Positions 52,474-61,800 are shown, counted from the first letter of the stretch. The stretch: 64,000 nucleotides of DNA from Terriglobia bacterium (GCA_021325275.1 JAJPHL010000034.1:1-64000); one strand, 5' to 3'. Notes: generated by a model from the sequence alone, not told the origin. Translations and numbers: made by a program.

Positions 52474-53586
52474 CTACACCACCGCAACCTTCACGTTGTG
52501 AATCGGCGGCAGCGAATCGAACAAACAATCCCAATGTTCACCGCCGTCGCGTCCGATCCATAACTGACCGGTCGTCGTGCCGAAATAAAGCGCCGGCGAC
52601 TTCAACTCGTCAATCGTCATGGCGTCGCGCTGAACGGTGAAGAAGCTTTGCTTCTTCGGCAATCCGCGCGCCAGCCGGTTCCACGACGCGCCGCCGTTTT
52701 CGCTACGCCACACCGCCGGCGCGTTGTCCGGACAGGTGCGCGTCTCCCCCGCGAGCGGCAGCACGTAAACCGTGTCGGCGTCATCGGGATGCACGACGAT
52801 CGGAAATCCGAAATCCGACGGCAATCCTTTGGCGATCGATCGCCAAGTGCGTCCGTAGTCGTCGCTGCGAAGCACGCCGATGTCGGGGCGCGGTCCGCCC
52901 GGGCCGGTCCAATTGGCCCATCCGCCGTGATTCTGCATGTACAAGCGGCCCGGCGCGTCGTCGTGCCGCACAATCTTGTGGACACATTGTCCGAACTCCG
53001 GGTACGGATCGGGATTGAAGCCCGCGCCGACGCCTTGGTTCGACGCCGTGAACGTCTCGCCGCCGTCTTCGCTGAGATAGTGCCCGCCCGTTGAAATTCC
53101 CAGGTGCACGCGATTCCCGTCGCGAATGATCGTGTGCATGCACAAGCCGCCCGCGCCCGGCTGCCACTTACGCGCGTGCTCGTGATTGCTGATGCCGGGG
53201 ACCATTTCCCACGAATCGCCGCCGTCACGGCTGCGGAACAACGACGCCGGCTCCACGCCGGCCCACAAATCCTTTTTGCCAGCGCCCACTTCCAGCGACC
53301 AAATGTTGGCGAGCGCGCGTCCGTCGTCTTTGGGGAACGCCGGCGCGGATTTCGTCTCCTTGAAGCTCTTCCCTAGGTTGGTGGAGCGCAGCACTTTCAT
53401 CCCGAAGAACGGATTGCAACACGAGGCATAGATAGTCGGCGTCCCACGCGTGTCGACGAGCGTGGAGTACACCGGAACACCGGTGCCGTACGGCCCGCGC
53501 AGCGCGAAACTCCGCCGCGGCTTTCCGGATTCCGCAACGAACACGCCTTTCCTAGTGCCAATCGTGAGAATCACTCGTTCCGCCAT
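52474..53586 (-). CDS. BNR/sialidase-like beta-propeller protein
   Basis: 370 residues without signal peptide. Asp-box (BNR) turns: STNLGKSF, SRDGGDSWEMV, SEDGGETFTA, SDDYGRTWRSI, SENGGASWNRL, GRDGGEHWD. It begins MAERVILTIGTRKGVFVAE. Annotated homologs are called exo-alpha-sialidase or WD40/YVTN/BNR-like, but no catalytic Tyr/Glu pair or FRIP motif of true sialidases is visible. GGAGG 8 nt upstream of the ATG. Directly after the MoaD-like gene (4-nt gap), a pairing I recognise from other genomes (knowledge, not checked here). Confidence 0.85.
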   Translation of the reverse strand: MAERVILTIGTRKGVFVAESGKPRRSFALRGPYGTGVPVYSTLVDTRGTPTIYASCCNPFFGMKVLRSTNLGKSFKETKSAPAFPKDDGRALANIWSLEVGAGKKDLWAGVEPASLFRSRDGGDSWEMVPGISNHEHARKWQPGAGGLCMHTIIRDGNRVHLGISTGGHYLSEDGGETFTASNQGVGAGFNPDPYPEFGQCVHKIVRHDDAPGRLYMQNHGGWANWTGPGGPRPDIGVLRSDDYGRTWRSIAKGLPSDFGFPIVVHPDDADTVYVLPLAGETRTCPDNAPAVWRSENGGASWNRLARGLPKKQSFFTVQRDAMTIDELKSPALYFGTTTGQLWIGRDGGEHWDCLFDSLPPIHNVKVAVV

Positions 53587-53590
53587 TTTT

Positions 53591-53878
53591 TCAGCCTCCC
53601 GAAACCGCCGGCAGGATCGTGACTACGTCCCCCGGCGCCAGTGTGGTGTCGATTCCGTTCAGATCTCGCATATTGTCCGCGTTTACGAAAACATTCAAGT
53701 GCTTTCGCAGCGCGCCTGTTTCATCGCAGACATTGCAATACAACGCGGCTTGATTCCGCTCCAACTCCTCCAGCACGCCGCGCACGGTTTGCGCTGAAAT
53801 CGGCAGTTGCGACGCGCCTGCACAGTATGGACGCAATGGAGCCGGTACGTGAAGTCGAATATTTGACTCGGGCCCCAT
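53591..53878 (-). CDS. MoaD/ThiS-family ubiquitin-like protein
   Basis: 95 residues of beta-grasp type: IRLHVPAPLRPYC first strand, VRGVLEELERN helix, FVNADNMRDLNGIDTTLAPG, and the C-terminal LPAVSGG ending in the Gly-Gly that is adenylated and thiocarboxylated in sulfur carriers. Upstream in a likely two-gene operon with the BNR propeller. thiL is nearby but on the opposite strand, and molybdopterin or thiazole synthesis genes are absent, so the sulfur recipient is unknown. Confidence 0.85.
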   Translation of the reverse strand: MGPESNIRLHVPAPLRPYCAGASQLPISAQTVRGVLEELERNQAALYCNVCDETGALRKHLNVFVNADNMRDLNGIDTTLAPGDVVTILPAVSGG

Positions 53879-53947
53879 GAATTTGAGATTACCACTGCTC
53901 GTGCGATAACGCCCGCGCCGAGTTCTGCGTTGTCGATGAAATCTGCT

Positions 53948-56900
53948 TTATCTCAATACGAGAGTGACCGTGTTGCTGGCGGCGCCCCCCACATTCACAA
54001 CCAACGGCGCCGGGCCGGCCGCTAGGCCGCTGGGAATCTGTACGTTTACTTGATACAACCCCACAAAGGTGGGAGCAAGTCCCGCAAACTGCACCTGCGC
54101 AGGTTGGCCGCCCACCGTCGCCGTCACCGGCGCGACGACCATCGCCAATGGCGGCGAGGCCGGCGCACCCGCGGCTGTCGCGACCGCTGGATTCGTCGCG
54201 CCCAAGCCCGTTGCGAAAACCTCGACGACGTCTCCTGCGGCGGCCGGCGCTGATGCATTCACCAGCACGTTCTGCACATTCAGGATCGCGCCCTGTCCAG
54301 TGCCCTGCTGATTAATGGTGAAGATTCCCGGCGCTGCCGGCGCTACCACGATCGTCTCCGGCACGGTCAGCGCTCCGCCCTGGCTGACGACCGCTTGCGG
54401 CCGGTTGTTCACGGGCAGTTCGTAGGGAATCTGCGCGTTGATCTGCGCGGCGCTGGAATAAAACAGGGGCGCATTGATCCCGCCTACGGTGATTGCGGCG
54501 CCGCTCAACGTAAACGGCAACGGTACCGTGCTCGCGCTGCCCGAGGAGTTGGCCATATTGCCGCCGAACACAGATACAATGCCCCCCGGCGACAGCGGCG
54601 CTGCCGGCGCAAAGCTGGCCGCGTTAACCAAGCCTCCGGGAAACACCACCGGCACACCGGCGTTCCCACCCACTTGTCCCTGAACCGTCACGACCGCGGG
54701 GGCGAGCGGCGGCGATGTGACTCGCGCCGTCACAGTAACCGCCGATGAAGTGTTCCCAGGACGCCACGTAGCCGTGTAGACACCGTTTTGCAAGCTGGCC
54801 AGCGCCAGTGGCGCATCCCCATTCGAAAAGCTCGCTACCACCGTCGCGTTGGTGACCGGGTTCCCGCAGTCGTCGGCCACTTGCAGTTCAATGCTCGTGG
54901 GCCATGCGATCGGCGACAGGAAGTTACTTCCCAAGCTGCGAAACAATCCCAGCAATTGCGTTGGCGAGCACGACGATCCTGCACCATCCACCGAGACCGA
55001 GTTCGTTCCCGGCCCCGATCCCGTGACCAGAAACAGAAGATTCACTACTTGGAGCGGGCTATTGTCGCCGAAAACAAACGTGAGCGCGCCGCGATAGACG
55101 CCTGGAGCCAGCGTTCCCAACGATGGCTGGACTACGATCGTGCGGCTTGGATTGCCGGGCGTGAGTTGCGCATTCAGCGGCAAGGCCTGCGCCCAATTGC
55201 CGCCCGCCGTCACCAACCCAGCGGAATATGTCGTCGTCGCCGGCCCAACCAAGGATACTTGCACGGTCTGTGATCCTGGATCGGAGGTCCCAGCTCGCGC
55301 GGTGAAGATGAGTCCGGCCGGCTGCACGATCACTCCGGGATCGCTGCCCGCCGGCAACACGTTCAACTCCACGGTGACCACTTGCGGCGAGTTGTTCGCG
55401 CCCGGCGCGCTGACCTGAATCAGCGCGCTATATTTGCCCGCCGCCAAGCCGCCGAGGTTCGCGCCAACCGCGAAAGAAGAAACTTGCTGCGATCCCGCCA
55501 CGCTGTTTCCGCTGCTTGGCGTAATCGTCAGCCAACTGCTGCTGAAGAACGTGTTGGAAGGGGCCGTGGAAATCGCGCTCCAGTTCATGGTTCCTTGCCC
55601 GGTATTCAACACGCCGATGGTCTGCGGCTGCAGCGGAGCGCCGCCCGCCACTCCGATGAATTGCAATCCGCTCTGGCTCAGCAGAATCGTTTGCGTTGGC
55701 GGCTGCACAACCAGCGTGACCGGAACCGTAATGCTGTTGCCGTTCGAATCGGTCACCACCACCGAACCGGAATAGACTCCCGTTGCCAGGCCCGTAAGAC
55801 TCGCGGTGACTTGCACGGCGACGGCGGCGCTCCCGCCGGAAGACGCGGAGAGGCTCAGCCACGATCCTCCGCTGGCCGTCGTGGTTCGCGCGGTCCAGCT
55901 TGCGCCGGAGATCTGCAACGATTGCAGCGCGGGACTCGCCCCTCCCGCGACACCTTGAAAACTCAGCGCGGCCGGCGCGACCACCAGATGCGGCGCTACG
56001 CACGGGGGAAGCGCCACCAGCACATTCACCGTCTGCGTCGAAGGAACCGCGCCCGGCGCTTGCACGGTGATGGTTCCGCCGGAAGGCGCCACCGTCCCGG
56101 TTGCCGATCCGATGGTCACCGCGATAATGGCGGGCGTGGTTCCCGAAGTGGATGAGATGGAGAGGGACGATCCCGTCACGCTGGCCTGCCACGCGATACC
56201 GGGCACCGAACTGCTGATCACGAGTTGCTGCGTGGCGGTGGCGGAGGGATCGCACGGCGCGGTGAAGCCGAGCGACGCCGGCGTAACACTGAATGCCGGC
56301 GCGGTCGCCAGGACCACGCGGACGCGGTCGGTCATCGGGTCCGCGATGTATAGATTGCCTGCGGCGTCGACGGCAACGGCCGCAGGGTTCTTGAGCACGG
56401 CGCTCGTAGCGGGCCCGCCGTCACCGAGCGCTTGCCCCTGCGTCGATCCCGCATATGTGCTGATCGTTCCACCGGGGCTCACCTTGCGGATGCGTCCGAT
56501 GCCGCCGCCTTGATCCGTGACGTAGAGATTCCCTGCCGCGTCCAATGCTACTCCGTGCGGATTGGTGACCGATGCGCTGGTGGCTGGTCCGCCGTCTCCC
56601 ACTCCCGGTGAAAAGCCAGGTGTGCCGTTTCCAGCGACGGTGGTGATCGTCCCTGCGGTGCTGATCTTGCGGACCCGGTGGTTGAGCGTGTCGGCGACGT
56701 AGACGTTACCCGCGGCATCGACGGCCAGATTGGCGTTACCACCCAGGCCCATGTTCAAGGCCGCGGCGGTCGCAGCTCCGCCGTCGCCGGAGAATCCTGC
56801 CGTGCCGTTCCCCGCAATGGTGGTGATAATTCCGCCGCTGACTTTTCTGATTCGCGCGTTTCCAGTATCGGCGATATACAAATTACCCGACGCATCGAAA

Positions 56901-58480
56901 GCCACGCCGTTCGGGCTGTTTAGCAATGCACTCGTGGCCGGGCCGCCATCCCCGGAAAAACCGAAGTTGGTGGCACTGCCCGCCACCGTGACGATCAGCC
57001 CGTTCGAGCCAATCTTCACGACACGACTACTGCACTGCAGGCCGAAATACGCGCTGCCCGCGGCATCGAACGCTAATTGTGTGACGTACCCGATATTGGC
57101 GCTGGTCGCTGCGACGCCATCGGCGGAACAAGAATCTCCCAGGACGCCGCTGCCGGCGAAGGTAGAAATGATCTCCGTCGCCCCGATGCCGTTAGGGCCA
57201 GCCGTGGAATTGAGCGTCCGTGTCACCTTGCGGATGCGATGAAAGAAGCCGCCCGTATCGGAGATGTACAGGTTGCCCGACGGATCGACGCTCACGCCTT
57301 GGGGCTGGTCCATGCTCGCGCTGGTGGCGGGTCCGCCGTCGCCTGCGAATTTGAAGTCGCAGGTGCCGGCGACCGTGCTGAGCATTCCGCTGGCGTTCAT
57401 CTTGCGCACGCGGCAATTATCTGTGTCGGCGATGTATAGATTTCCCGCGGAATCCACCACCGATGCCGACGGCAGACTCAAGCTTCCGTTGACGGCCTGC
57501 CCGCCGTCGCCGGTGAAGCCGCTGAAGTTTCCGCCGGCGATGGTGTTGATCGTGCCCGCCGGCGTGACCTTACGGATTCCGCCGCCCGTAGCGATGTACA
57601 GATTTCCCACGGAATCCACGTTGATGCCGGAGGGTGAGAACACAGGCGCGCTCAACGCCGAACCGCCGTCGCCCGAGTAATTTCCCACGCCGCTTCCCGC
57701 CACCGTGGTGATGGTCCCGCCGCTCACCTTGCGGATCCGGTTGTTCAGGGTGTCGGCGATGTACACGTTACCCGCCGCATCCACGGCCACCGCAAGGGGA
57801 CCATTGAGCATGGCACTGGTTGCAAGCCCGCCGTCACCAGAGAAACCGGCTTGGCCGTTTCCCGCAACCGTGGTGATGGTTCCACCGGGAGTCACTTGGC
57901 GGATGCGGTTGTTGCTGCGATCGGCAATGTACAGGTTGCCGCTTGAGTCCACGGCCACGCCGGTCGGTTGGTTGAGCGATGCGCTGGTGGCGGCACCGCC
58001 GTCACCGGAGAATCCTTGTGTGCCATTGCCGGCGTATGTGGAGATGATCCCGCTCGGCGTCAGCCGGCGAACCCGGCCGTTGGTGAGATCCGAGATATAC
58101 AAGTTCCCCGCGTTATCGAAGGCGATGCCCCAGGGAGATCCCATCGCCGCGTTGGTTGCCAGTCCGCCCTCTCCCGAAAAACCCAGGAATCCGTTGCCCG
58201 CCAGAACGGTCAGCGTGCCGTTCGACGAAACGCGGAAGACAATATTGTTGTTGCCATCGGCTGCGACGACGTTGCCGGAAGGGTCCAGAGCGACGGAGAG
58301 GATTTGGCCCGTTGGCGCATTGATGGCGGGCTGGCCGTTGCCGTTGAAGATCCAGCTGCTTCCGGCCGTGGTAGAGATGATCTGGCCGTGAACGGGAAGG
58401 ATTGTTAAAAGTGCGGCGAGCAGGCCTAGCGTGCAAACTGACTTCCCCAAAGAAACGGGAGGCAGAGACACTACTCTCAT
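53948..58480 (-). CDS. NHL-repeat protein with Ig/BACON-like region and TIGR03437 C-terminus
   Basis: About 1510 residues, secreted (signal peptide ends at PVHGQ). Twelve NHL-like units with the pattern GVAVDxxGNLYIADxxNxRIR / ITTVAGNGxxGFSGDGG form two propellers' worth of blades (about 35-720). A serine/threonine-rich region with Ig- or BACON-like repeats follows (SFQGVAGGASPALQSLQI; LQFIGVAGGAPLQPQTI). The last about 250 residues (LVNAASFAPAAPLSPGGIVS; VFATGLGATNP; APTFVGLYQVNVQIPSGL) are the TIGR03437 domain first described in Solibacter. Probably a cell-surface or matrix protein. Start at 58480 (MRVVSLPPV); the ORF extends 14 codons further without a ribosome binding site. Confidence 0.9.
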   Translation of the reverse strand: MRVVSLPPVSLGKSVCTLGLLAALLTILPVHGQIISTTAGSSWIFNGNGQPAINAPTGQILSVALDPSGNVVAADGNNNIVFRVSSNGTLTVLAGNGFLGFSGEGGLATNAAMGSPWGIAFDNAGNLYISDLTNGRVRRLTPSGIISTYAGNGTQGFSGDGGAATSASLNQPTGVAVDSSGNLYIADRSNNRIRQVTPGGTITTVAGNGQAGFSGDGGLATSAMLNGPLAVAVDAAGNVYIADTLNNRIRKVSGGTITTVAGSGVGNYSGDGGSALSAPVFSPSGINVDSVGNLYIATGGGIRKVTPAGTINTIAGGNFSGFTGDGGQAVNGSLSLPSASVVDSAGNLYIADTDNCRVRKMNASGMLSTVAGTCDFKFAGDGGPATSASMDQPQGVSVDPSGNLYISDTGGFFHRIRKVTRTLNSTAGPNGIGATEIISTFAGSGVLGDSCSADGVAATSANIGYVTQLAFDAAGSAYFGLQCSSRVVKIGSNGLIVTVAGSATNFGFSGDGGPATSALLNSPNGVAFDASGNLYIADTGNARIRKVSGGIITTIAGNGTAGFSGDGGAATAAALNMGLGGNANLAVDAAGNVYVADTLNHRVRKISTAGTITTVAGNGTPGFSPGVGDGGPATSASVTNPHGVALDAAGNLYVTDQGGGIGRIRKVSPGGTISTYAGSTQGQALGDGGPATSAVLKNPAAVAVDAAGNLYIADPMTDRVRVVLATAPAFSVTPASLGFTAPCDPSATATQQLVISSSVPGIAWQASVTGSSLSISSTSGTTPAIIAVTIGSATGTVAPSGGTITVQAPGAVPSTQTVNVLVALPPCVAPHLVVAPAALSFQGVAGGASPALQSLQISGASWTARTTTASGGSWLSLSASSGGSAAVAVQVTASLTGLATGVYSGSVVVTDSNGNSITVPVTLVVQPPTQTILLSQSGLQFIGVAGGAPLQPQTIGVLNTGQGTMNWSAISTAPSNTFFSSSWLTITPSSGNSVAGSQQVSSFAVGANLGGLAAGKYSALIQVSAPGANNSPQVVTVELNVLPAGSDPGVIVQPAGLIFTARAGTSDPGSQTVQVSLVGPATTTYSAGLVTAGGNWAQALPLNAQLTPGNPSRTIVVQPSLGTLAPGVYRGALTFVFGDNSPLQVVNLLFLVTGSGPGTNSVSVDGAGSSCSPTQLLGLFRSLGSNFLSPIAWPTSIELQVADDCGNPVTNATVVASFSNGDAPLALASLQNGVYTATWRPGNTSSAVTVTARVTSPPLAPAVVTVQGQVGGNAGVPVVFPGGLVNAASFAPAAPLSPGGIVSVFGGNMANSSGSASTVPLPFTLSGAAITVGGINAPLFYSSAAQINAQIPYELPVNNRPQAVVSQGGALTVPETIVVAPAAPGIFTINQQGTGQGAILNVQNVLVNASAPAAAGDVVEVFATGLGATNPAVATAAGAPASPPLAMVVAPVTATVGGQPAQVQFAGLAPTFVGLYQVNVQIPSGLAAGPAPLVVNVGGAASNTVTLVLR

Positions 58481-58574
58481 TCCCGGTATGCTACCACGAA
58501 CGTCGTTGTTGATCCCATCCATGGGCGCCGCGGTAACGTCTCAGTTTTAATTCTTGATCCCGCGGAGCCGGATA
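58481..58574. other. Spacer before the REP/RAYT remnant
   Basis: No gene or strong site; contains the start region of the NHL-protein gene on the minus strand, with a weak TAGCAT about 7 nt before its ATG. Non-repetitive up to the left repeat arm. Confidence 0.4.
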
Positions 58575-58666
58575 AGCCTGCGCAGCAGGCGATACAATGT
58601 TAGCCCCAGGCGTGAGCCTGGGGAAGACGGAGCAAAAAAGCGAGCCTGCGAAGCTGGCGGCACAAA
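58575..58666 (+). repeat. Left 92-nt arm of an inverted REP-like repeat pair
   Basis: This arm and 58852-58943 are the same length and inverted. Aligned, they match except for scattered bases and a divergent patch around 58623-58638. Each arm is a string of small palindromes: GCCTGCgcaGCAGGC, CCCCAGGCgtgaGCCTGGGG, then GAGCCTGCGAAGC. Such paired palindromes are typical of REP doublets mobilised by RAYT transposases. Confidence 0.85.
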
Positions 58667-58681
58667 CACCTTGCCAGGCGC

Positions 58682-58831
58682 CAGCGCGTCCCAAAATCGC
58701 AGGTTGAGATCGTGCGAAAGTACATCCGCAACCAGCAGCAGCACCATCGAAGGATGGTCTTCGACGACAACTTCCAAAAGTTATTGCGCGCGCACGGAAT
58801 CGAATTCGAAGAGAAACGCTTGCGGACCTGA
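58682..58831 (+). pseudogene. C-terminal remnant of a RAYT (REP-associated Y1) transposase
   Basis: In frame from about 58682 the sequence reads QRVPKSQVEIVRKYIRNQQQ followed by HHRRMVFDDNFQKLLRAHGI, then EFEEKRLRT and a TGA at 58829. The IRNQxxHH...F...F..LL..HGIEFxE pattern is the standard C-terminus of RAYT transposases. About 150 upstream residues, including the HUH and catalytic Tyr, are absent, and no ribosome binding site or start precedes it. Relict, not functional. Confidence 0.85.
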
Positions 58832-58851
58832 CGGCCAAAATGGTGAAGCGA

Positions 58852-58943
58852 TTTGTGCCGCCCGCTTCGCAGGCTCATTGCTGCTGCTAGGTTTCCCCAG
58901 GCTGACGCCTGGGGCTAACGTTGTACCGCCTGCTGCGCAGGCT
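58852..58943 (-). repeat. Right 92-nt arm of the REP-like inverted pair
   Basis: Inverted partner of 58575-58666, with the same palindromes (CCCCAGGCtgacGCCTGGGG; GCCTGCtgcGCAGGC). See the mobile-element entry. Confidence 0.85.
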
Positions 58944-59070
58944 CGCTTGCATCAAGTCCAACCGATAGCGATGTGAACGACGGAAATACCGCCTGCTCCG
59001 CGGGATCGATTTCAAACTGAGACACAATGGGGGCCGCTCTCCTCGATCCGGAAGCTACCTCCTCTGCAAA

Positions 59071-59154
59071 CTGATCAGCGCGAACCTCATCGACAATCAT
59101 GGTCTGCGGAAATGTCGTTGAGTCCCCGGGGTTTTCCGGGCCAATTTCCACCTG
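59071..59154 (-). pseudogene. 3'-end fragment of a GH16 gene (scar A)
   Basis: The minus strand encodes GPENPGDSTTFPQTMIVDEV followed by RADQ, matching the end of the intact GH16 protein at 62829-63620 (WPGNPDDSTTFPQTMIVDYV, then RVYQ) in most positions, with the same nucleotide run CGACAATCAT. No upstream catalytic part is present. Confidence 0.85.
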
Positions 59155-59211
59155 TTGACAGCGGGGAATATTCAACATAATCTGCGGTCGGAACGGATTT
59201 TAGGAGGAGAA

Positions 59212-61056
59212 ATGCACGAGAGCCGTCGGGAATATCTCACCCACCACAGGTCGGCGCGCGCGTGGGCGGCGCTCGACCGCGCCACCAACGATCAAATGCG
59301 GGTGACCTACGATCCCATTGTGATCGAGCAAGACAGCCTCAATGGAAAGCATGTCGTGATCGTTGGTTCCGGTGTCGCCGGACTGACAACTGCGTACGAG
59401 TTGCTCTCCCACAACAGCGACATCAAGGTCACAATTTTAGAAGCTCTCGACCGCACGGGAGGTCGCTGCCTAACACTGCGCACGGGAGACACGCTGACCG
59501 AAGACAAGAACAGCAATCTGGAAAGCACGCCCGGCGAAACGCAAGTGGTGCGCTTCGAGCGTCCCGTTGGCGACCGCGAGCCGTATCTCAACGCGGGACC
59601 CGGACGCATCCCTTCGAGTCACAAGCGCCTGCTCGATTATCTGCGTCGCTTTGGCGTCGAGGTTGAGATTTACGTCATGGCCAGCGATTCCAACATGACG
59701 CAGATGAAAGGCGGTCCGAACGGGAACAAACCGATCGTCAACCGCCAGCTCACCCACAATACTCGCGGCTGGATTGCGCAAATGGTGTACCAAAACGCCG
59801 CGACACTGCTGGGAAAATCCGGCCACATTGAGAGCCGCGTCGAACAATTGCGCTCGTTGATGGTGACCTTCGGCGATTTGACGCAGGACGGCCGTTATGT
59901 CGTGGGCACCGCCAAGCCTGGGCAAGACGATAAGGTGGACGCCTCCGATCGCGCCGGTTTCGACGAATTGCCCGGAGTCAGGCCCGGCGAAATCGCCAAG
60001 GCGCTGGGTCTCGATCAATTGCTCGCGTCGGAGTACTGGAAGAAGACGCGTTTTTACCAACCCGCCGATTTTCTCTGGCAGCCGACCCTTTTCCAGCCCG
60101 TCGGCGGCATGGATCAGGTGCAGCACGCCTTCCGTCAACAAGTCGCGGCGCTCGGTGGAGTGTTCCATCTGAACAGCCCGGTCACCAAGATCGACTACGA
60201 CCAGCAAAAACGCCAGTTTCTCATCTCGGCCAGGGGTCATGCGACGCCGTTTCGCGCCGACTATTGCTTCTGTAACCTGGCGATTCCGTTTCTCAAAAAG
60301 ATTCTCTCCAAGCGGCTGCAATCCCCGAGTGAGAGAAAAGGATTTTCAAGCAAGTTCAAGGACGCGCTCCACGCCGTCTATGACGCGCAGGCTAACGAAG
60401 ACGAGACCGAGCGATTCCTCGCCTGCACCACAAAGGTCGGCTGGCAAGCGGACCGCGCATTGTGGCAAGGCCACCCATTCCACACGCACAAGGATTCCGA
60501 GGGCTGCTCGGTGGCGACCTGCGAAAATGCCGAAATCGGTGTGGTGCCGATCTACGGCGGAATCTCCTGGACCGAGCACCCGATTACGCAGATTTGGTAT
60601 CCGTCCAACAACTATCATGATCGCAAAGGCGTGCTGACGGGCTGCTACAACTTCTCCGAAAACGCCGCGTCCTTCGGCCACATGTCGGTGGAGAAACGCC
60701 TGCGCGAAGCGAAGGCCGGCGCGGCGCTCTTTGGCAAGCGGTTTGCCGCCGGCCTCGGGCGTGGCGTCACAGTCGCGTGGCAGAACATGCCGCACATCAA
60801 GGGCGGCTGGGCCCAGTGGCAAAACGTCAAACGCAGTGTCCACCACTACAATCACATCATTCAAGGCACGGGTGTCGACGGCGCCAGGAAGCCTTGTTTC
60901 TTCATCGTCGGCGATCAAGTATCGTCGTTGCCGGGTTGGCAAGAAGGTGCGATCGCCTCAGCGCTGAACGCCATCAGCCGCTTGGCGCGACCGGACAGAG
61001 TGCTGCCGTTCTTGAGCGCGTTGCCGGACACGAAACTCATGGTGGAAGGCTTGTAG
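59212..61056 (+). CDS. FAD-dependent amine/L-amino-acid oxidase-like protein
   Basis: 614 residues. FAD-binding Rossmann start VVIVGSGVAGLTTAYELL with E77 in TILEALDRTGGR, and the C-terminal FAD motif FFIVGDQVSSLPGWQEGAIA, diagnostic for the flavin amine oxidase family (monoamine oxidase, L-amino-acid oxidase, tryptophan monooxygenase). No signal peptide. A ribosome binding site AGGAGGAG lies just upstream of the ATG at 59212. Oxidises an amine or amino acid to the imine and H2O2 (or a monooxygenase variant); substrate not predicted. Flanked on both sides by GH16 scars, so it may be part of an inserted block. Confidence 0.88.
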   Translation: MHESRREYLTHHRSARAWAALDRATNDQMRVTYDPIVIEQDSLNGKHVVIVGSGVAGLTTAYELLSHNSDIKVTILEALDRTGGRCLTLRTGDTLTEDKNSNLESTPGETQVVRFERPVGDREPYLNAGPGRIPSSHKRLLDYLRRFGVEVEIYVMASDSNMTQMKGGPNGNKPIVNRQLTHNTRGWIAQMVYQNAATLLGKSGHIESRVEQLRSLMVTFGDLTQDGRYVVGTAKPGQDDKVDASDRAGFDELPGVRPGEIAKALGLDQLLASEYWKKTRFYQPADFLWQPTLFQPVGGMDQVQHAFRQQVAALGGVFHLNSPVTKIDYDQQKRQFLISARGHATPFRADYCFCNLAIPFLKKILSKRLQSPSERKGFSSKFKDALHAVYDAQANEDETERFLACTTKVGWQADRALWQGHPFHTHKDSEGCSVATCENAEIGVVPIYGGISWTEHPITQIWYPSNNYHDRKGVLTGCYNFSENAASFGHMSVEKRLREAKAGAALFGKRFAAGLGRGVTVAWQNMPHIKGGWAQWQNVKRSVHHYNHIIQGTGVDGARKPCFFIVGDQVSSLPGWQEGAIASALNAISRLARPDRVLPFLSALPDTKLMVEGL

Positions 61057-61095
61057 GACCGGCTCATGAGACCGCGGGGGCCGAATTGGCCTGAT

Positions 61096-61722
61096 TCAGC
61101 GCCCCTCAAGAAACCGGTCCTTGAACTTGTCGGTGAATTCCGCGGGATATGGCTTGGGCGGCGACGTTTCGTTGCAACTGAACTGTAGCCCGGCTTTTAC
61201 TATGAAGGTCTTGTGGTTCGGATTGGAGTCTCTTACCGCGACCTGTCCGGAGAGCACGGTAACAAGCGTCACAGCCAGGTTGCGACTCTCGATAAAGAAA
61301 TCGGAGCGACCCAGCGCGCCGACGACGCAATCATTTGTTCGGGTCTCGAAACTCGAATCCGGTTTGACGAGATTCGCAGATTGTAAACGAACAAATCCAT
61401 CGAACAATTCCATCGCGGTTCGCTGTGTGCGCGCGTGATGCTGAATAACCCGGAGTCTTGTCGACGAGCTCAGAGAAACCAGCGAGCCGTCTGTTAGCTG
61501 CGCAGAGATGCGTCCGTCGTCGCCGGTTCTCAAGATTTCTCCCCACTGAACTGATCCTCCGACAGTCGCGGCCTTGGCGCGCTCTTCGGCTCCGAACTTC
61601 AGGGGAATTCCCACAATGGTGGCGGGTGACGCCACCCCAGTGATCCGCCCGGCGTTTTGGGCCGTGGATGAGAACCCCAAGAGGAGAATAGACGCAATCG
61701 CTAAACGGTCGGGAACCCGCAT
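61096..61722 (-). CDS. FecR-domain protein, secreted
   Basis: 208 residues. Signal peptide (MRVPDRLAIASILLLGFSSTAQ), then a FecR-like beta-roll: VQWGEILRTGDDGRISAQLT, GSLVSLSSSTRLRVIQ, ETRTNDCVVGALGRSDFFIE and VTVLSGQVAVRD. No anti-sigma N-terminal helix, so it is a stand-alone FecR fold rather than a signalling anti-sigma factor. Start ATG has TATATT six nt upstream and no ribosome binding site. Confidence 0.82.
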   Translation of the reverse strand: MRVPDRLAIASILLLGFSSTAQNAGRITGVASPATIVGIPLKFGAEERAKAATVGGSVQWGEILRTGDDGRISAQLTDGSLVSLSSSTRLRVIQHHARTQRTAMELFDGFVRLQSANLVKPDSSFETRTNDCVVGALGRSDFFIESRNLAVTLVTVLSGQVAVRDSNPNHKTFIVKAGLQFSCNETSPPKPYPAEFTDKFKDRFLEGR

Positions 61723-61728
61723 GGCTGA

Positions 61729-61734
61729 AATATA
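61729..61734 (-). promoter_or_regulatory. TATATT box 6 nt before the FecR-domain ATG (leaderless candidate)
   Basis: Minus strand TATATT, six nt (TCAGCC), ATG. No Shine-Dalgarno sequence between. Confidence 0.5.
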
Positions 61735-61800
61735 TACCTTGGCCGGGGGGATGACGTCTCAACGGTCGAAACTAGGGGCCGAGTTCGCTTAACCCTTAAT

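Larger units (their letters stand above)
58575..58943. mobile_element. Decayed REP/RAYT-type element (369 bp)
   Basis: Two 92-nt inverted arms (58575-58666 and 58852-58943) flank 185 bp whose right part encodes the last 50 residues of a RAYT (IS200-like Y1) transposase. The transposase body with HUH and Tyr motifs is missing, so the element is non-autonomous. It lies between the NHL-protein gene and the GH16 scar. Confidence 0.8.

Noticed and set aside
52474-53586. True sialidase
   Set aside because: Asp-box repeats are present, but the FRIP motif, arginine triad and catalytic Tyr/Glu could not be identified; no signal peptide.
51613-53878. Thiamine-synthesis cluster (thiL plus ThiS-like protein)
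   Set aside because: The beta-grasp gene is on the other strand, separated by the BNR gene, and no thiG/thiF is present.
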